A stretch of DNA of 64,000 bases, taken from NCBI RefSeq assembly GCF_900114115.1, contig NZ_FORX01000009.1, positions 1-64,000 on the forward strand, in the 5' to 3' direction. Made by a program: the position numbers and the translations under genes. The notes beneath the pieces are model-generated. The model did no database searches. It saw nothing but the letters and a program-made list of their open reading frames with translations, and had not been told where the DNA came from. The DNA is from Desulfomicrobium apsheronum (GTDB lineage Bacteria > Desulfobacterota > Desulfovibrionia > Desulfovibrionales > Desulfomicrobiaceae). How positions within the stretch are numbered: position 1 is the stretch's first letter; each line of letters starts with the position of its first letter. Below are positions 50,862-62,487 of this stretch, in pieces.

Positions 50862-53798
50862 ATGCGAACTCTGATTTTCATACTCACATTGTTGCTCCTT
50901 CCGCAACAAGCCCTTGCCGTCCAGGACATTCCCCTTGATGTCAGCAAGTTGGACATTTCCCTGGAGCGCAACAGCCACAACAGCGTCATCGCCACCGCCC
51001 AGGATTCCCAGGGCTACATCTGGCTGGCCTCCATCCGGGGACTGCACGTGTATGACGGACGGTCGATCCGTCCCGTGCTTGGTGATGTATTACAGGGAAA
51101 GAACGTCCGAGACCTGCGCATAGACGACAATGACATCCTGTGGGTGGGCACCAATTCAGGCGTGCTTGCCTACTCCCTGGCGACAAAGACCCCCCGCTGG
51201 TACACGACAAGCGAGACTCCAGCCGGACTCTCCACCGCGACCGTCTTCATCCTCCACGAAGATCAGAAGGGCTTCCTCTGGGCAGGAACCGGCAATGGGG
51301 GACTGCATCGTTACGAACCGTCCTTCGACAAATTCGAAAGCGTCGAGATTATTCCTCCGAACCCGGAAAAGTCCTGGACGGTTTTCGATATCGCCGAAAA
51401 TGCCCAGCGGGACATGTGGCTGGGCACAGGGCAGGGCGTGCTTCGGTTGACAGGCACCAGGGGACCGGCCACGGCCATCCCCCTGCCTTCGGGCGCACCC
51501 TACTCCGCCAAAAAACTCACCTTCGACGGCGCGGGCAACCTCTGGGTCGGCGTTGCGGGCAAAGGTTTGTGGATCCTGCCGGCACACGCACCGAAGCAGG
51601 AACTCGTTGCGGTGAACGAAATCACCGAAGAGCGCATTCTCGATCTCTACACCGACAGCAACGGCGATGTATGGATTTCCACCGCGCGGGGCCTGTTCCG
51701 CTACGCTTTCCGACAGGGCAGAATTTTTCACCACCCCTTTCACATACTCGATTCGCGCGGCAAGGTGCCGCTCTACATCGCGAGCATCCATGAAACAAAA
51801 ACCGGGACGCTTTGGATCGGGACATACAATCATGGGGTGCTGCACCGGCCAGCCTATCCCGGCGCCAAATTGCTCGAACTCAGGATCAGGGGGCAACGCG
51901 AACCGTTGATCAACACCAATGCCATCTGCACGGTGAGCCCTGTGGACTCCCGCATCTATGTCGCGCTCAAGGACGGCGGACTGTATCGCTCCTTGCCGCT
52001 GGATTCCGACCAACTCTCCTTGTCGACCAGCCTTGAAATCGAACCATTTCTCGATACGCCACGAATCCGATCCCTGGTCTGGGGCTCCGACAATTCCCTG
52101 TTCTGCGGCACCCAGAACGCCCTCCTGCGCATCACCCCCGACGGCAAAACGGAACAAACGCAGCTCGTTTTCGATGACACCGATCCTGCGCTGCCGAACA
52201 GCTACATCCGCCACATCGTACCCATGAACGACGGGAGAATATGGGTCTCCAACACTGCCGAGCTGTACTCCTGGAAACCCGGCGAGCCAGGCGTGCGCAA
52301 AGAGATGTCCTTTTCCCCGCAGCCGGGAGGTTCGTTTCTCATGAAATCCGGCGCCGAACTCTGGGTCGGGCATTTGAGCTCGATCCACAGGATCGATACC
52401 CGCTCCGGGCATACCATCCAGTATTCCCTGCCGGAACCAGCAAAAGAGGGAGAGGCTCAAAGCGTCAAATGCATGCTCAAAACCGGCCCCGAGGAACTGC
52501 TCATCGGGACGACGAGACAGTTGCTCCGCTACGACCTGAAATCAGGGCTGGCCACACCCGTGCACACGATTGAAAATGCGCCCATTCCAAGCGTTCTGTC
52601 GCTCTGGGACGACAACGGGCACGGCATCTGGATGCATACCCAATCAAAAATCCATCACCTCCCGGCCGGATCAAACCAGGCGCTGGAGATGGCCATCGGC
52701 GCGGGGCATCCCGCGTCCAGTATCACCGCTGCTCCCGTTGTCCTGGACCAAATGCTCGTCTACGGACATTCCGACGGATTGCTGCTCATTGATCCGCAAA
52801 AACTCATCTCCAGGCCCCCCACGCGCCCCAAAATATCCGATGTGCGCATTTTCGAGCGCAAGGTGCCTCCCACCCCTTTGGGTCGGATGCCCAAGGCTCT
52901 TGAACTTGATCATCTTCAGAACTTTCTGACCTTTTCCTTCGCCATTCCTGAAGTCAGTCCCCTCAGCACACCCAGGTTTGTCTACAAACTCGAAGGCGTG
53001 GATTCCGCCTGGACCGACGCAGGAAGGCAGTCGTCGGTCAGCTACGCGCATCTGCAACCGGGGCGCTACGTGTTCAAGCTCAAAGACGGGTTCAACGGTT
53101 CCGTCACCGAGTCCATAAGCGTCACCATCTCTCCGCCCTGGTGGATGACTCCGTGGGCCAAGACCGGCTACGCGCTGCTTCTTGTGGCCACATTCCTGGT
53201 CTCTTCGCTCCTTTTTGCCCGCTTGCAAACCACGCGCATCCGCAAGGAAATGCTCGAAAACCTGGTCATGCAGGACCCGCTGACGGGCGTGCCCAACAGA
53301 CGCAAATTCCAGGAAGTGCTCGTAGCCGAGAAAAGCCGGTGCAAACGCAGCAACCACCAGATCTCGGTGCTCATGATCGACATTGATTATTTCAAGGGAT
53401 TCAACGATCGCTTCGGTCATCAGGCTGGCGACTTGGCCTTGCGCAGCGTCGCTCAAACCTTGAACGTCACGCTCAAGCGGCCGGAGGATTTCGTGGCCAG
53501 ATATGGCGGGGAAGAATTCGTGGTGGTATTGCCCAGCACCAATCGCAGTGGGGCGGAGCGGGTGGCTCAAAAAATTCAGCAGGCCCTATTCCTGGCCAAC
53601 ATTCCCTATCCGGGCTCACCGCTTTCGGACAGAATCACGGTAAGTCTGGGCATTTCGACATTCAGCCCGCAAACCGACCTGCACATCGATTCGGGACTCT
53701 TCTCGGCGGATCAGGCCCTCTATCAGGCCAAACGTAACGGGCGGAACTGCTTCTTCTACAAGGATCACTGTCTGGCCTTAACTCCCGTGCGGCAATGA
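50862..53798 (+). CDS. Beta-propeller (Reg_prop) sensor diguanylate cyclase
   Basis: About 978 residues from ATG 50862, which opens a clean signal peptide (MRTLIFILTLLLLPQQALA); a GTG at 50829 is an alternative. The periplasmic part has repeated Reg_prop propeller blades (IWLASIRGLHVYDG, LWVGTNSGVLAY, LWAGTGNGGLHRY and others) and a Y_Y_Y domain before one membrane helix (about 770-790). A C-terminal GGDEF domain follows with the active site GGEEF and an RxxD inhibitory site (RPED) five residues before it. It should make c-di-GMP in response to a periplasmic ligand. Confidence 0.9.
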   Translation: MRTLIFILTLLLLPQQALAVQDIPLDVSKLDISLERNSHNSVIATAQDSQGYIWLASIRGLHVYDGRSIRPVLGDVLQGKNVRDLRIDDNDILWVGTNSGVLAYSLATKTPRWYTTSETPAGLSTATVFILHEDQKGFLWAGTGNGGLHRYEPSFDKFESVEIIPPNPEKSWTVFDIAENAQRDMWLGTGQGVLRLTGTRGPATAIPLPSGAPYSAKKLTFDGAGNLWVGVAGKGLWILPAHAPKQELVAVNEITEERILDLYTDSNGDVWISTARGLFRYAFRQGRIFHHPFHILDSRGKVPLYIASIHETKTGTLWIGTYNHGVLHRPAYPGAKLLELRIRGQREPLINTNAICTVSPVDSRIYVALKDGGLYRSLPLDSDQLSLSTSLEIEPFLDTPRIRSLVWGSDNSLFCGTQNALLRITPDGKTEQTQLVFDDTDPALPNSYIRHIVPMNDGRIWVSNTAELYSWKPGEPGVRKEMSFSPQPGGSFLMKSGAELWVGHLSSIHRIDTRSGHTIQYSLPEPAKEGEAQSVKCMLKTGPEELLIGTTRQLLRYDLKSGLATPVHTIENAPIPSVLSLWDDNGHGIWMHTQSKIHHLPAGSNQALEMAIGAGHPASSITAAPVVLDQMLVYGHSDGLLLIDPQKLISRPPTRPKISDVRIFERKVPPTPLGRMPKALELDHLQNFLTFSFAIPEVSPLSTPRFVYKLEGVDSAWTDAGRQSSVSYAHLQPGRYVFKLKDGFNGSVTESISVTISPPWWMTPWAKTGYALLLVATFLVSSLLFARLQTTRIRKEMLENLVMQDPLTGVPNRRKFQEVLVAEKSRCKRSNHQISVLMIDIDYFKGFNDRFGHQAGDLALRSVAQTLNVTLKRPEDFVARYGGEEFVVVLPSTNRSGAERVAQKIQQALFLANIPYPGSPLSDRITVSLGISTFSPQTDLHIDSGLFSADQALYQAKRNGRNCFFYKDHCLALTPVRQ

Positions 53799-55439
53799 CA
53801 GGAAGCGGTCCATCCCGCAAATCCCGCACTCGCTGCAACCGGACTCGGGGCATGGAGGAGTGATCATTCCGTGCTTGTATTTGGTCCACTCCGAATACAG
53901 AAATTTCCTTGAAACCCCTATGTCCAGACGCTCCCAGGGAAACACGCTGTCCCGGTCAAGCGGACGGGCAAGCACCTGCCGCACCATCTCGTCGAATTCC
54001 TTCACGGCCTCGCCAAGTCCTGTTTCGGCCGCCCGTTCCAGACAGGGAAAAATTTCTTCCCCGCCCCTGGCCAGAAACATCTGCACTCGCGCCTGACCGG
54101 GGTTCTCTCCCGCGAAACGCATGCCCTTGAAGCGTCCGACAGCGCCCTTGAAGCGCTTCATGGCCTTCTTGAACCAGTCCTCTTCCGGGATGGTCGCCCA
54201 TTGCAGGGGAGTCCAGGCCTTGGGCACAAGGCAGCTGACCGACAGGGAGACAAGCTCGACCCCCTTCTTGCGGTTGCCCTGCCCCATCTTCCTGGCCTCA
54301 TCGATGCGGCCCAGAAAGGACTCGAATTCGGCCCAGTCCTCTTCACTCTCATCCGGCCAGCCCGTGATCATGTACAGTTTCAAGGTGTTGAACTGCAATC
54401 GACTGATGCGCGTCACGGCGTCCAGAAAGGCCTCTTCCGAAAAATGCTTATTCATGGCCTGGCGCAGGCGGCGACTCGCCCCCTCCAGGGCCAGGGTCAC
54501 GGAACGGGTGCCGGTATGGCGAAGAAATTCGAGCAACTCGTCGGTCAAGCCGTCGGCGCGAAGCGACGACAGCGAAAATTTGATCTTGCGCTCCTGCAGC
54601 CAGCGCAAAAATGGCAACAGGTCCGGCCAGTCAGTCAGCGCCGTGCCTACCAGACCCACTTTTTGCGGAGCGCAACGCGTCACGATGTCTTGCAGCGTCT
54701 CCAGCTCGGCGTGGCGGGGCGGCTTGTAGATACTGCCTGCCGCGCAAAAGCGGCACCCGTAAGGGCAACCCCGGTTGACTTCCAAAAGCAGCATGTCCCG
54801 AAACTGGGCCTCGGAACTGACAAAGCAGGAATAGGCCGGGTCGTGCAGATTTCCGGACGCGGACGCATCCACGACCCTGCGCACGGGTTCGGTGCTTTTG
54901 CCGGGAATCAGCATTCCGGGCAGCCCCGCGATATCCTCCAGAACGGCGGCCTTGTCCCCGCCGCTGTTCCAGGCGTTGGCTATCTTGTCGATGACGGCGG
55001 AAAGCCCCGCCTCGGCCTCGCCGACAAAAATTCCGTCCAACGCCGGCAAGATCGGAAACGGGTTGAGAAACGCCAGGGGCCCGCCAGCCAGGATCATGGG
55101 CCAGGACTGGCGCGCATCGGCTCTGACCGGGATGTCCGCATCCTGCAGGAGGCGTATGGCCGTAGGGAAATCACCTTCAAAATTGAGGCTGAACAGAACA
55201 AGGGGGAAGAGGCCCAGGTCGCGTCCGGAGTCAACGGACCTGGGCCTCGGAGAAGTGGAATCCCAGAAGAAACGCTCAACGGCCAGCTCCTCGCGACTTG
55301 CGAGCAGCCGGTAGACAACCTGCCAACCCAGGGTGGAGAGTCCGTGCCGCGCTGCCTCCGGAAATACCAGGGCAACAGGCAGCCGGCCTCCCCAATCCTT
55401 CAGTCGTGGGGCGGTTCGGCCTAGATAGAGCTCGGACAC
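53778..55439 (-). CDS. Radical SAM protein with extra C-terminal Cys cluster
   Basis: About 553 residues; GTG 55439 is preferred because GGAGGG precedes it (the frame opens at GTG 55451). An N-terminal B12-binding-like domain (LVLFSLNFEGDFPTAIRLL..AGGPLAFLNPFP) precedes a radical SAM core with CPYGCRFC (CxxxCxxC). The C-terminus has CPESGCSECGICG, probably a second Fe-S cluster. It belongs to the uncharacterised YgiQ/TIGR03960-like group. It overlaps the GGDEF gene by 21 bp tail to tail and follows ftsZ on the same strand. Confidence 0.85.
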   Translation of the reverse strand: MSELYLGRTAPRLKDWGGRLPVALVFPEAARHGLSTLGWQVVYRLLASREELAVERFFWDSTSPRPRSVDSGRDLGLFPLVLFSLNFEGDFPTAIRLLQDADIPVRADARQSWPMILAGGPLAFLNPFPILPALDGIFVGEAEAGLSAVIDKIANAWNSGGDKAAVLEDIAGLPGMLIPGKSTEPVRRVVDASASGNLHDPAYSCFVSSEAQFRDMLLLEVNRGCPYGCRFCAAGSIYKPPRHAELETLQDIVTRCAPQKVGLVGTALTDWPDLLPFLRWLQERKIKFSLSSLRADGLTDELLEFLRHTGTRSVTLALEGASRRLRQAMNKHFSEEAFLDAVTRISRLQFNTLKLYMITGWPDESEEDWAEFESFLGRIDEARKMGQGNRKKGVELVSLSVSCLVPKAWTPLQWATIPEEDWFKKAMKRFKGAVGRFKGMRFAGENPGQARVQMFLARGGEEIFPCLERAAETGLGEAVKEFDEMVRQVLARPLDRDSVFPWERLDIGVSRKFLYSEWTKYKHGMITPPCPESGCSECGICGMDRFLSLPHGS

Positions 55440-55484
55440 AGTTCCCTCCACGGACGGGGTGACAAGTCGGGGAGACTTGTAATG

Positions 55485-56735
55485 CTAGTCTGCCTGCATT
55501 CTGATGAATGACGGAATTTCAAATTCCTCCTCTTCGAACAGGAACTCGGCGTCATCGCCCCCGTTCACGCATTTGCGAACCTCATGCCGCTTTTCTTCCG
55601 CGCCCGGCTGGGTCTTGGCCCGAATATAGGCGGGAACGCTGAGATCGGCGCTCTCGTTGACCGTGATTTTGCGGGTGCGCGGACGGATGAAGGAGCCTTC
55701 ACTCTCGGCCCCGAGGCGGCTCGCTGCCGGATTCGCGGCGAAAGGCGTGACCTTGGTTCCTTTTTCCAGAGGCGCATTTCCGTCCTGAATGCCGGTGGCG
55801 ATGACGGTGATGCGCATTTCATCCACGCAATCCATGTCGAAGACCGTGCCGAAGTAGATCTTGGCATCTTCGTGAGCGGCTTCATGCACGATGCTGGCGG
55901 CTTCGCTGACTTCTTCGATGGTCAGGTCCGGGCCGCAGGTGATGTTCATGAGCACGCCACGAGCGCCGTCGATGGTCACGTCCTCCAGGAGCGGGCTGGT
56001 GATGGCCTTCAGGGCCGCCTCGCGGGCTCTGCCGTCGCCGGAAGCGATGCCCGTGCCCATCATGGCCAGACCCATCTCTTCCATGACCGCCTTCACGTCG
56101 GCAAAGTCAAGGTTGATGAGACCGGGAACCATGATCAGGTCCGAAATGCCCTTCACGGCGTGAAAAAGGACTTCGTCTGCCTTGCCCAGCATGTCCACGA
56201 AGGAGGCCTTCTTGGATGCCAGGGTCAGCAGGCGGTCATTGGGGATGGTGATGATGCTGTCGACGATCTCGCGCAGATCCTTGATCCCGCGTTCGGCCTG
56301 CTGCTGCCGACGCTTGCCTTCAAAAAAGAAAGGCTTGGTGACAACGGCCACGGTCAGCGCGCCCATGTCCTTGGCCACCTGCGCGATGACCGGAGCGGCT
56401 CCGGTACCCGTGCCGCCGCCCATGCCGGCGGTGACGAAAACCATGTCGCAGTCGCCCAGGATATCCCTGATCTGGGCCTGGCTCTCAAGCGCCGCGTCCC
56501 GGCCCATGTCAGGATTTGCGCCAGCGCCAAGGCCCTTGGTCAGTTTGTCTCCGAGCTGAATCTTGTACTCGGCCTGGGAATGCTTCAGAGCCTGCATGTC
56601 CGTGTTGGCGGCGATGAAGGTCACGCCCTGCATGGCGGCCTTGATCATGTTGTTCACCGCATTGCCGCCTCCGCCACCCACTCCGATCACTTTGATCAAA
56701 GCATTGTCTTCGCGTTCAATTTCTAGGAAATCCAT
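55485..56735 (-). CDS. ftsZ: Cell division protein FtsZ
   Basis: The 416-residue tubulin-like GTPase has the N-terminal [14 protein letters not shown], the T4 loop [10 protein letters not shown] and the T7 region [11 protein letters not shown]. The C-terminus has a variable linker and the tail [13 protein letters not shown], the conserved FtsA/ZipA-binding peptide. It forms the cytokinetic ring. It is 52 bp after ftsA. Confidence 0.98.
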   Translation of the reverse strand: MDFLEIEREDNALIKVIGVGGGGGNAVNNMIKAAMQGVTFIAANTDMQALKHSQAEYKIQLGDKLTKGLGAGANPDMGRDAALESQAQIRDILGDCDMVFVTAGMGGGTGTGAAPVIAQVAKDMGALTVAVVTKPFFFEGKRRQQQAERGIKDLREIVDSIITIPNDRLLTLASKKASFVDMLGKADEVLFHAVKGISDLIMVPGLINLDFADVKAVMEEMGLAMMGTGIASGDGRAREAALKAITSPLLEDVTIDGARGVLMNITCGPDLTIEEVSEAASIVHEAAHEDAKIYFGTVFDMDCVDEMRITVIATGIQDGNAPLEKGTKVTPFAANPAASRLGAESEGSFIRPRTRKITVNESADLSVPAYIRAKTQPGAEEKRHEVRKCVNGGDDAEFLFEEEEFEIPSFIRMQAD

Positions 56736-56787
56736 ACTTCCCCCACGTTTTTCGTTGTTCCCGTTCTCCGTTTTTCCCTGAAACCCA

Positions 56788-58017
56788 TCAGCTGATATCC
56801 ACGAACCATTTCTTCATCCGCGCCAGGATGGAGTGAAAAATGTTCTTGTCGCGGATGCGGATCTTACTGTCCCGCCCATGCTTTTCCGCGCCATAGAGAA
56901 GCAGTCCCACCGCCGTGGCATAGGTAGGGCTGTCCACCACATCCTTGAGTCCGCCCACTCCGGCAGGCGAACCCGTCCTGGTCGGCAGGTTGAAGACCTG
57001 CTCCGCCAGTTCCTGAATCCCTTCGATACGCGACGCGCCGCCAGTCAGCACCACTCCCGCGCCTATAAGTTTCTTGTACCCGGAGCGGATCAGCTCCTGG
57101 TCCACCAATGCAAGCAATTCCTCCATGCGCGGCTCACAGATCTCCGCCAGGACCTGCCTGGTCAGCTTGCGCGGCTCCCGGCCACCAACGCTCGGCACTT
57201 CGATGATCTCATCCTTCTTGACCAGCTCCGCCAATGCGCAGCCGTACTTGATCTTGATCTTTTCGGCGGCCTGGGTCGGCGTGCGCAGGCCAAAGGCGAT
57301 GTCATTGGTCAGGTTGGTCCCGCCAAGGGCGATGACCCCGGTGTGCTTGATGGAGTTGCCGTGAAAAATCGCGATATCCGAGGTTCCGCCCCCGATATCC
57401 ACCAGCGCGACGCCGATCTCGCGCTCCTCGTCGGTCAGCACGGCCTTGGACGAGGCAAAAGCCTCAAGCACGATGTCTTCGACGTCGAGCCCCGACTTGT
57501 GACAGCTCTTGACGATGTTCTGGGCGCTGGTCACCGCTCCGGTGACGATGTGCACCTTCACCTCAAGGCGCACCCCGGCCATGCCCAGAGGATCGGCGAT
57601 GCCGGTCTGGTCGTCGACGATGTACTCCTGAGGCAAAATATGGATGACTTCCCTATCGAGCGGGATGGCCACGGCCTTGGCCGCGTCGATGACCCGCTCG
57701 ATGTCGCGGGCGGTCACTTCGCCGCCCTTGACGGCGATCACGCCATGGCTGTTGAAGCCCTTGATGTGGCTGCCCGCGATCCCTGCGTAAACGGCCCTGA
57801 TCTCGCAACCGGCCATGAGCTCGGCTTCTTCGAGGGCTTTCTTGATGGACTGCACGGTCTGTTCGATGTTGACGACCACGCCCTTGCGCAAGCCGGTGGA
57901 AGGGCTGGTCCCGATGCCGATGATATCCACCAGCGAATCCGTACCCACCTCGCCCACGACGGTACATATCTTGGTCGTTCCGATGTCCAGACCGACGATC
58001 AATTCAGACTTGGCCAT
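56788..58017 (-). CDS. ftsA: Cell division protein FtsA
   Basis: About 409 residues from ATG 58017 (GAGGGGAAGT upstream; the open frame begins at 58029). Actin-like fold: [19 protein letters not shown] (phosphate 1), the 1C domain, [16 protein letters not shown] (phosphate 2) and [14 protein letters not shown] (adenosine). The C-terminal amphipathic helix [13 protein letters not shown] anchors FtsZ to the membrane. Confidence 0.97.
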   Translation of the reverse strand: MAKSELIVGLDIGTTKICTVVGEVGTDSLVDIIGIGTSPSTGLRKGVVVNIEQTVQSIKKALEEAELMAGCEIRAVYAGIAGSHIKGFNSHGVIAVKGGEVTARDIERVIDAAKAVAIPLDREVIHILPQEYIVDDQTGIADPLGMAGVRLEVKVHIVTGAVTSAQNIVKSCHKSGLDVEDIVLEAFASSKAVLTDEEREIGVALVDIGGGTSDIAIFHGNSIKHTGVIALGGTNLTNDIAFGLRTPTQAAEKIKIKYGCALAELVKKDEIIEVPSVGGREPRKLTRQVLAEICEPRMEELLALVDQELIRSGYKKLIGAGVVLTGGASRIEGIQELAEQVFNLPTRTGSPAGVGGLKDVVDSPTYATAVGLLLYGAEKHGRDSKIRIRDKNIFHSILARMKKWFVDIS

Positions 58018-58056
58018 ACTTCCCCTCATCTCCCGGCTCTGGCCGGCATGCGTTCC

Positions 58057-58902
58057 CTAGAGTGTTTGATCGGCATGTAGCCTGATCCATGCCCGACCGG
58101 GCATGACAAACATAAATTCGGTGCGATCCAGTTCGCCCCGGCGCCCCAAATCAGCCCAGACCTTGGTCAGGCTTGCCAGCGCGGAATTGAGATCCGCGCC
58201 ATCCAACTGCACGAGCACCCGCGGCTTTTCCAAAAATATGCTGAACTGATCCGCGCTGTCCTGCCGCAGCCAGGCTATCTGGCTCATGCCGAAAGGCAGA
58301 GAGTTCCTTGCGACCTCGTCCAGCAGCGTCCTGATCCCGCTTCCGACCTGCACGCCCTCTTCCGTCTCCAGAATCGGGAGCGATATGAACTTGTCCACGC
58401 TCACGGGCGCTATGGTCTGCCCGTTGATGTCCGCGTAGTAGAGCTGCTCGTCACGGCGCGTCAGGAAGGCGGGTTCTCGTTCCTTCACCTCGATGATCAG
58501 GCCGTCGGGCAGAACCCTGGTCACGGCCACGCTTTCCACCCATTCGCTGGCGGCGATGCGGCGCTGCACCTCCGCGATGTTGATGCTCAAGACATTCGAT
58601 CCCGTGCTAACCCCGCCCATCTCCGCGATCTCCTCTCGCCCGAGCCGCTGAGAGCCTTCGATCCGCAGACTGGTAAGGGCAAAAAACTCATGGGCCGTGA
58701 CCCACCTGTAAGCGAACAGAATCCCGAAACTGACCACGACAACCGCGGCAACGCCCAGGGTCCAGCGTGTCAGAACGAAAACCGTGCGTCCCAGGCCAAG
58801 AAGGAGTCCGCCGAGCACCGCGCCCTTGTCCACGGACTGCTTTCGTTCCTTGCGCCGGGGTACGTTCCGGCGAATCTTCTTGCCCAGAACCGCCGTGCTC
58901 AC
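58057..58902 (-). CDS. ftsQ: Cell division protein FtsQ
   Basis: The 281-residue bitopic protein starts at GTG 58902, overlapping the murC stop (GTGA). A basic cytoplasmic tail is followed by one membrane helix (about 48-68), a POTRA domain ([24 protein letters not shown]) and the FtsQ beta domain ([29 protein letters not shown]). It links FtsL/FtsB to the divisome. murB, which often sits before ftsQ, is absent here. Confidence 0.93.
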   Translation of the reverse strand: MSTAVLGKKIRRNVPRRKERKQSVDKGAVLGGLLLGLGRTVFVLTRWTLGVAAVVVVSFGILFAYRWVTAHEFFALTSLRIEGSQRLGREEIAEMGGVSTGSNVLSINIAEVQRRIAASEWVESVAVTRVLPDGLIIEVKEREPAFLTRRDEQLYYADINGQTIAPVSVDKFISLPILETEEGVQVGSGIRTLLDEVARNSLPFGMSQIAWLRQDSADQFSIFLEKPRVLVQLDGADLNSALASLTKVWADLGRRGELDRTEFMFVMPGRAWIRLHADQTL

Positions 58903-60281
58903 GGATTCCCCGCCCCATCGTCCAGATATCCCTGCCCGACGGTCCAGATGCTGCCAGCGCCCAGCGTCAAAAACAGATCCCCTTCGTGCAGAATCTCGCC
59001 AAGAGCGGCCTGCATGGACCCGAAATCCTCGAAAAATCGCACCGGTGTGCTGGTCACCTGCCGGATGGCCTGAGCCAGACTCTGCCCGCTGACGCCGGGG
59101 ATGGGGGATTCGCTGGCCGGATAGATCTCCGTCAGCAGCAACTGATCAACCCCCGCGAACACCTTTGAAAACTCGCCGAACAGGGCCTGCGTCCTGCTGA
59201 ACCTGTGTGGCTGGAAGGCCACCACCAGGCGTTTGTGCGGATAGCACAGCCGTGCGGTTTCGAGGGTGGCGGCGATCTCCGTCGGATGGTGGCCATAATC
59301 GTCGACCACGAGCACTCCGTTCCGCTCGCCCTTGTGTTCAAAGCGGCGCCCGACTCCGGCAAAGGCTCCAAGACCGTGGATGATGTCCGCCCTCGGAACC
59401 TCGGCCTCCATGGCCACGCCGATGGCGGCCAAGGCATTCAGGACATTGTGCCGACCGGGATGGGTCAGCGACACCTCGCCCCAGAATTCCCCGTGGCGAT
59501 AGACGTTGAATCGCGATCCCGCCTCGCAGCTTATGATCTCGGCGCGCAGATCGTTTCCTTCACCGAATCCGTAGGTCATGACCGGACGACGGACCCTGGG
59601 CAGAATGGACTGCACGCCCTTGTCGTCACCGCAGACCACGTTCAGTCCGTAAAACGGCACGCTGTTCATGAATTCGACAAAGCTGTCCCGGATTTCGTCC
59701 AGGTCCTTGTAGTAATCCAGATGATCCGCATCGACGTTGGTGACGATGGATATTCTCGGCAAAAGGCACAAAAACGACCCGTCAGACTCGTCGGCTTCGG
59801 CGATGAGATAGCGTCCCTGGCCAAGCATGGCGTTGGAACCGTAGGCGTTCAGGCGGCCACCGATGATGACCGTGGGATCAAGATGGGCTTCCATGAAGAT
59901 CGTGGCCAGGAGCGACGTGGTCGTGGTTTTCCCGTGGGTCCCGGCCACCGCCACGCCGACCTTGAGACGCATCAGCTCGGCCAGCATTTCAGCGCGCGGG
60001 ATGATGGGCACGCCATGGGCGCGAGCTTCCTCAAGCTCGGGATTGTCGTCGCGCACGGCAGTGGAGCGGACCACGACCTGGGCATCGCGGACGTTCTTCC
60101 TTTCGTGACCGGCATGAATCGTGGCCCCGAGAGACTCAAGGCGCAACGCCACCGGCCCCTTGACCAAGTCCGAACCCGACACTTCGTAGCCAAGGGTCAG
60201 CAGCACCTCGGCAATGCCGCTCATGCCTGCGCCGCCGATGCCTACCATGTGTATTTTTCTTATTTTCGACTTCATGTTCAC
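58899..60281 (-). CDS. murC: UDP-N-acetylmuramate-L-alanine ligase MurC
   Basis: The 460-residue Mur ligase has the Rossmann start [17 protein letters not shown], the ATP loop [13 protein letters not shown] and the central EADESDGSF, plus the C-terminal [10 protein letters not shown]. It adds L-Ala to UDP-MurNAc. GTG 60281 overlaps the murG stop; an ATG lies two codons inside. Confidence 0.97.
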   Translation of the reverse strand: MNMKSKIRKIHMVGIGGAGMSGIAEVLLTLGYEVSGSDLVKGPVALRLESLGATIHAGHERKNVRDAQVVVRSTAVRDDNPELEEARAHGVPIIPRAEMLAELMRLKVGVAVAGTHGKTTTTSLLATIFMEAHLDPTVIIGGRLNAYGSNAMLGQGRYLIAEADESDGSFLCLLPRISIVTNVDADHLDYYKDLDEIRDSFVEFMNSVPFYGLNVVCGDDKGVQSILPRVRRPVMTYGFGEGNDLRAEIISCEAGSRFNVYRHGEFWGEVSLTHPGRHNVLNALAAIGVAMEAEVPRADIIHGLGAFAGVGRRFEHKGERNGVLVVDDYGHHPTEIAATLETARLCYPHKRLVVAFQPHRFSRTQALFGEFSKVFAGVDQLLLTEIYPASESPIPGVSGQSLAQAIRQVTSTPVRFFEDFGSMQAALGEILHEGDLFLTLGAGSIWTVGQGYLDDGAGNP

Positions 60282-61369
60282 CGTCTTACGCGCCGTGTTT
60301 TGCTCGACGCCAAATCCTGTAATTGCGCCACGACCCTGTCTCCGGCGTCGGGGATGCCCGCATCGCGGACCGCCCGTGCCATTCTGGCCAGATTCTCCGG
60401 CATTTGAAAAAGATCGCCCACCACAGAAGACAAATTCAACTCATCCAGCTGACGTTGCTGAATGACCAGCGCCGCTCCGACCTTTTCCAGCGAACGCGCG
60501 TTCCGTAGCTGGTGGTCGTGGGTTGCGTAGGGAAAGGGCACCAGAATGCTCGGCTTCCCTGCCACAGTAAGTTCCGCGATGGTCGTGGCCCCGGCCCGAC
60601 AGATCACCAAATCGGCAAAACGGTAGGCCTCGTGCATATCGCTGATGAAAGGCTCCACGCGCGCGGCGGGATATTTTTGGGCGTAAACCTCGCGGATGGC
60701 CTCGAATTCGTCTTTTCCCGTCTGATGCCAGATGCCGAGCCCCAGGGCTTTGAGCCGGTCGAGTTCCCGCACCACGAAGCCGTTCAGGGCGGAGGCGCCC
60801 TGGCTGCCGCCCACAATCAAAATGTTGCGCCCCGGCATGCGCCGCTCCTCACGCAAGGCGCGGATTTCGGCGCGGACGGGATTGCCGGTGACGACCGCTT
60901 TTGGGCCGCCGAAGACCGGACCTTCCATGTCCGCGAAGCTGACCAGCACGCGGTCCACGCGCCGCGCCAGAACGCGGTTGGTCACCCCGGGCACGCTGTT
61001 CTGCTCGTGAATGGCCGAGGGGATGCCCATCAGGCTTGCCGCCAGGGGACAGGAAAATCCCGCGTAGCCGCCAAGGCCCAGCACCACGTCGGGCTTGAAC
61101 TCACGCAGAAGCCGCCAGGACTTGAGCAGGCTGCGGCCCAGCCACAAGGCCGTGGCCGCGCTCTTGATGCCTCGTCCCAGAACGCCCTGGGCCGGCAGGG
61201 CCACAAAAGGCAATCCGGACTTGCGTGCCCATTCCCCTTCGGGGCCACGTTCCGAGCCCACGAACAGGATCTCGCAGTCAGGCACAGAGGCGCGCACGGA
61301 CTCCGCCACGGCCAGTGCCGGGAAAATGTGGCCTCCGGTGCCGCCTGTGGTCAGAATCAAACGTTTCAT
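60278..61369 (-). CDS. murG: Lipid II synthase MurG
   Basis: The 363-residue GT-B glycosyltransferase starts [20 protein letters not shown], with [16 protein letters not shown] and the C-domain [13 protein letters not shown] and [23 protein letters not shown] (UDP-GlcNAc site). It acts on the inner face of the membrane. It overlaps ftsW and murC by 4 bp each. Confidence 0.97.
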   Translation of the reverse strand: MKRLILTTGGTGGHIFPALAVAESVRASVPDCEILFVGSERGPEGEWARKSGLPFVALPAQGVLGRGIKSAATALWLGRSLLKSWRLLREFKPDVVLGLGGYAGFSCPLAASLMGIPSAIHEQNSVPGVTNRVLARRVDRVLVSFADMEGPVFGGPKAVVTGNPVRAEIRALREERRMPGRNILIVGGSQGASALNGFVVRELDRLKALGLGIWHQTGKDEFEAIREVYAQKYPAARVEPFISDMHEAYRFADLVICRAGATTIAELTVAGKPSILVPFPYATHDHQLRNARSLEKVGAALVIQQRQLDELNLSSVVGDLFQMPENLARMARAVRDAGIPDAGDRVVAQLQDLASSKTRRVRR

Positions 61370-62487
61370 GCCTTGACCTTGCGTGACAGGTTGAGCAGCA
61401 CTCCGGTGCAGAAAAATCCGGACAGCAGATGGCTGCCGCCATAGCTCAAAAAGGGCATGGGCACGCCCTTTGGGGGAATTGCACCCAGAACCACGCCCAT
61501 GTTCAGAATGCCGCCGACGATCACGATCGCTCCCATGCCGAAGGCGGTGATGCGGTCATGCATGGTTGCCTGGCGGATGCTGATCGCAAGGGTCCGCCAC
61601 AAGACCACACCGAGCAGGATGATGATCAGCGACACCCCGACAAAACCCAGTTCTTCACCGAGCACGGACATGATGAAGTCGTTGTGCGCTTCGGGCAGAA
61701 AGAAAAGCTTCTGCTTTCCCTCGCCCAGTCCCTGGCCGAACCATCCGCCCGAACCCAGACCGTAAAGAGACTGCACCAGCTGGTATCCCGTGTTCTGGGC
61801 ATCCTGGAACGGATCCAGGAACGAGAAGACCCGGCGAAAACGATATGGGGAATTGACCACCAGCAGCGCCGCCGAGACCAGGGCCAGAACAATGGCCGAT
61901 CCCAGGAAAATGATCCGCGTTCCACCGACCAGGCACATCAGGAAAAGCAGGCCCGCCAGAAATACCGCGCCACCGAAATCAGGTTGCAGGAGCAGCAGGA
62001 AACACAGACTCCCTGTCACCATGATCGGTGGGAGAAAGCCCACGCTGAAGGTTTTGACCAGGTCCTGTTTGTTGGCGAAAAAGTAGGACAGGTAGAAAAC
62101 CAACGCGATCTTGGCAGCCTCCAGCGGCTGGATGGAGAACGGCCCGATCCGCAACCAGCGACTTGCCCCGCCGGCAGTGGTGGCGAGCGGCGAAAAAACG
62201 GTCAGCAGCAGAAGTCCGGCCGCCAGCAAAATCCAGAGATAGGTGTGACGATAGAAAAATTCGATGTTCGAGCGGGCCGCCACCGTCAGCACGACGCCTC
62301 CGGCGACCATGAACAGCACCTGCTTCCAGAACAGGGCGTATTTGTCGCCATAAACCTTCTCGGCCATGATGCCGCTTGCGCTCAGAACCATGATAAGCCC
62401 GAGGGAAGCCAGACAGATGACCGCGCCCAGCAAGATGACGTCAAAGCTCATGAGCTGGCGGGCCGCTTCGCGCTGGGTGATCTTCAT
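61366..62487 (-). CDS. ftsW: SEDS-family protein FtsW
   Basis: About 373 residues from ATG 62487, which overlaps the murD stop (ATGA); the open frame extends 6 codons further into murD. Ten membrane helices with SEDS motifs: ARSNIEFF, the loop [41 protein letters not shown] and [11 protein letters not shown]. It polymerises septal glycan with a class B PBP. Confidence 0.96.
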   Translation of the reverse strand: MKITQREAARQLMSFDVILLGAVICLASLGLIMVLSASGIMAEKVYGDKYALFWKQVLFMVAGGVVLTVAARSNIEFFYRHTYLWILLAAGLLLLTVFSPLATTAGGASRWLRIGPFSIQPLEAAKIALVFYLSYFFANKQDLVKTFSVGFLPPIMVTGSLCFLLLLQPDFGGAVFLAGLLFLMCLVGGTRIIFLGSAIVLALVSAALLVVNSPYRFRRVFSFLDPFQDAQNTGYQLVQSLYGLGSGGWFGQGLGEGKQKLFFLPEAHNDFIMSVLGEELGFVGVSLIIILLGVVLWRTLAISIRQATMHDRITAFGMGAIVIVGGILNMGVVLGAIPPKGVPMPFLSYGGSHLLSGFFCTGVLLNLSRKVKA

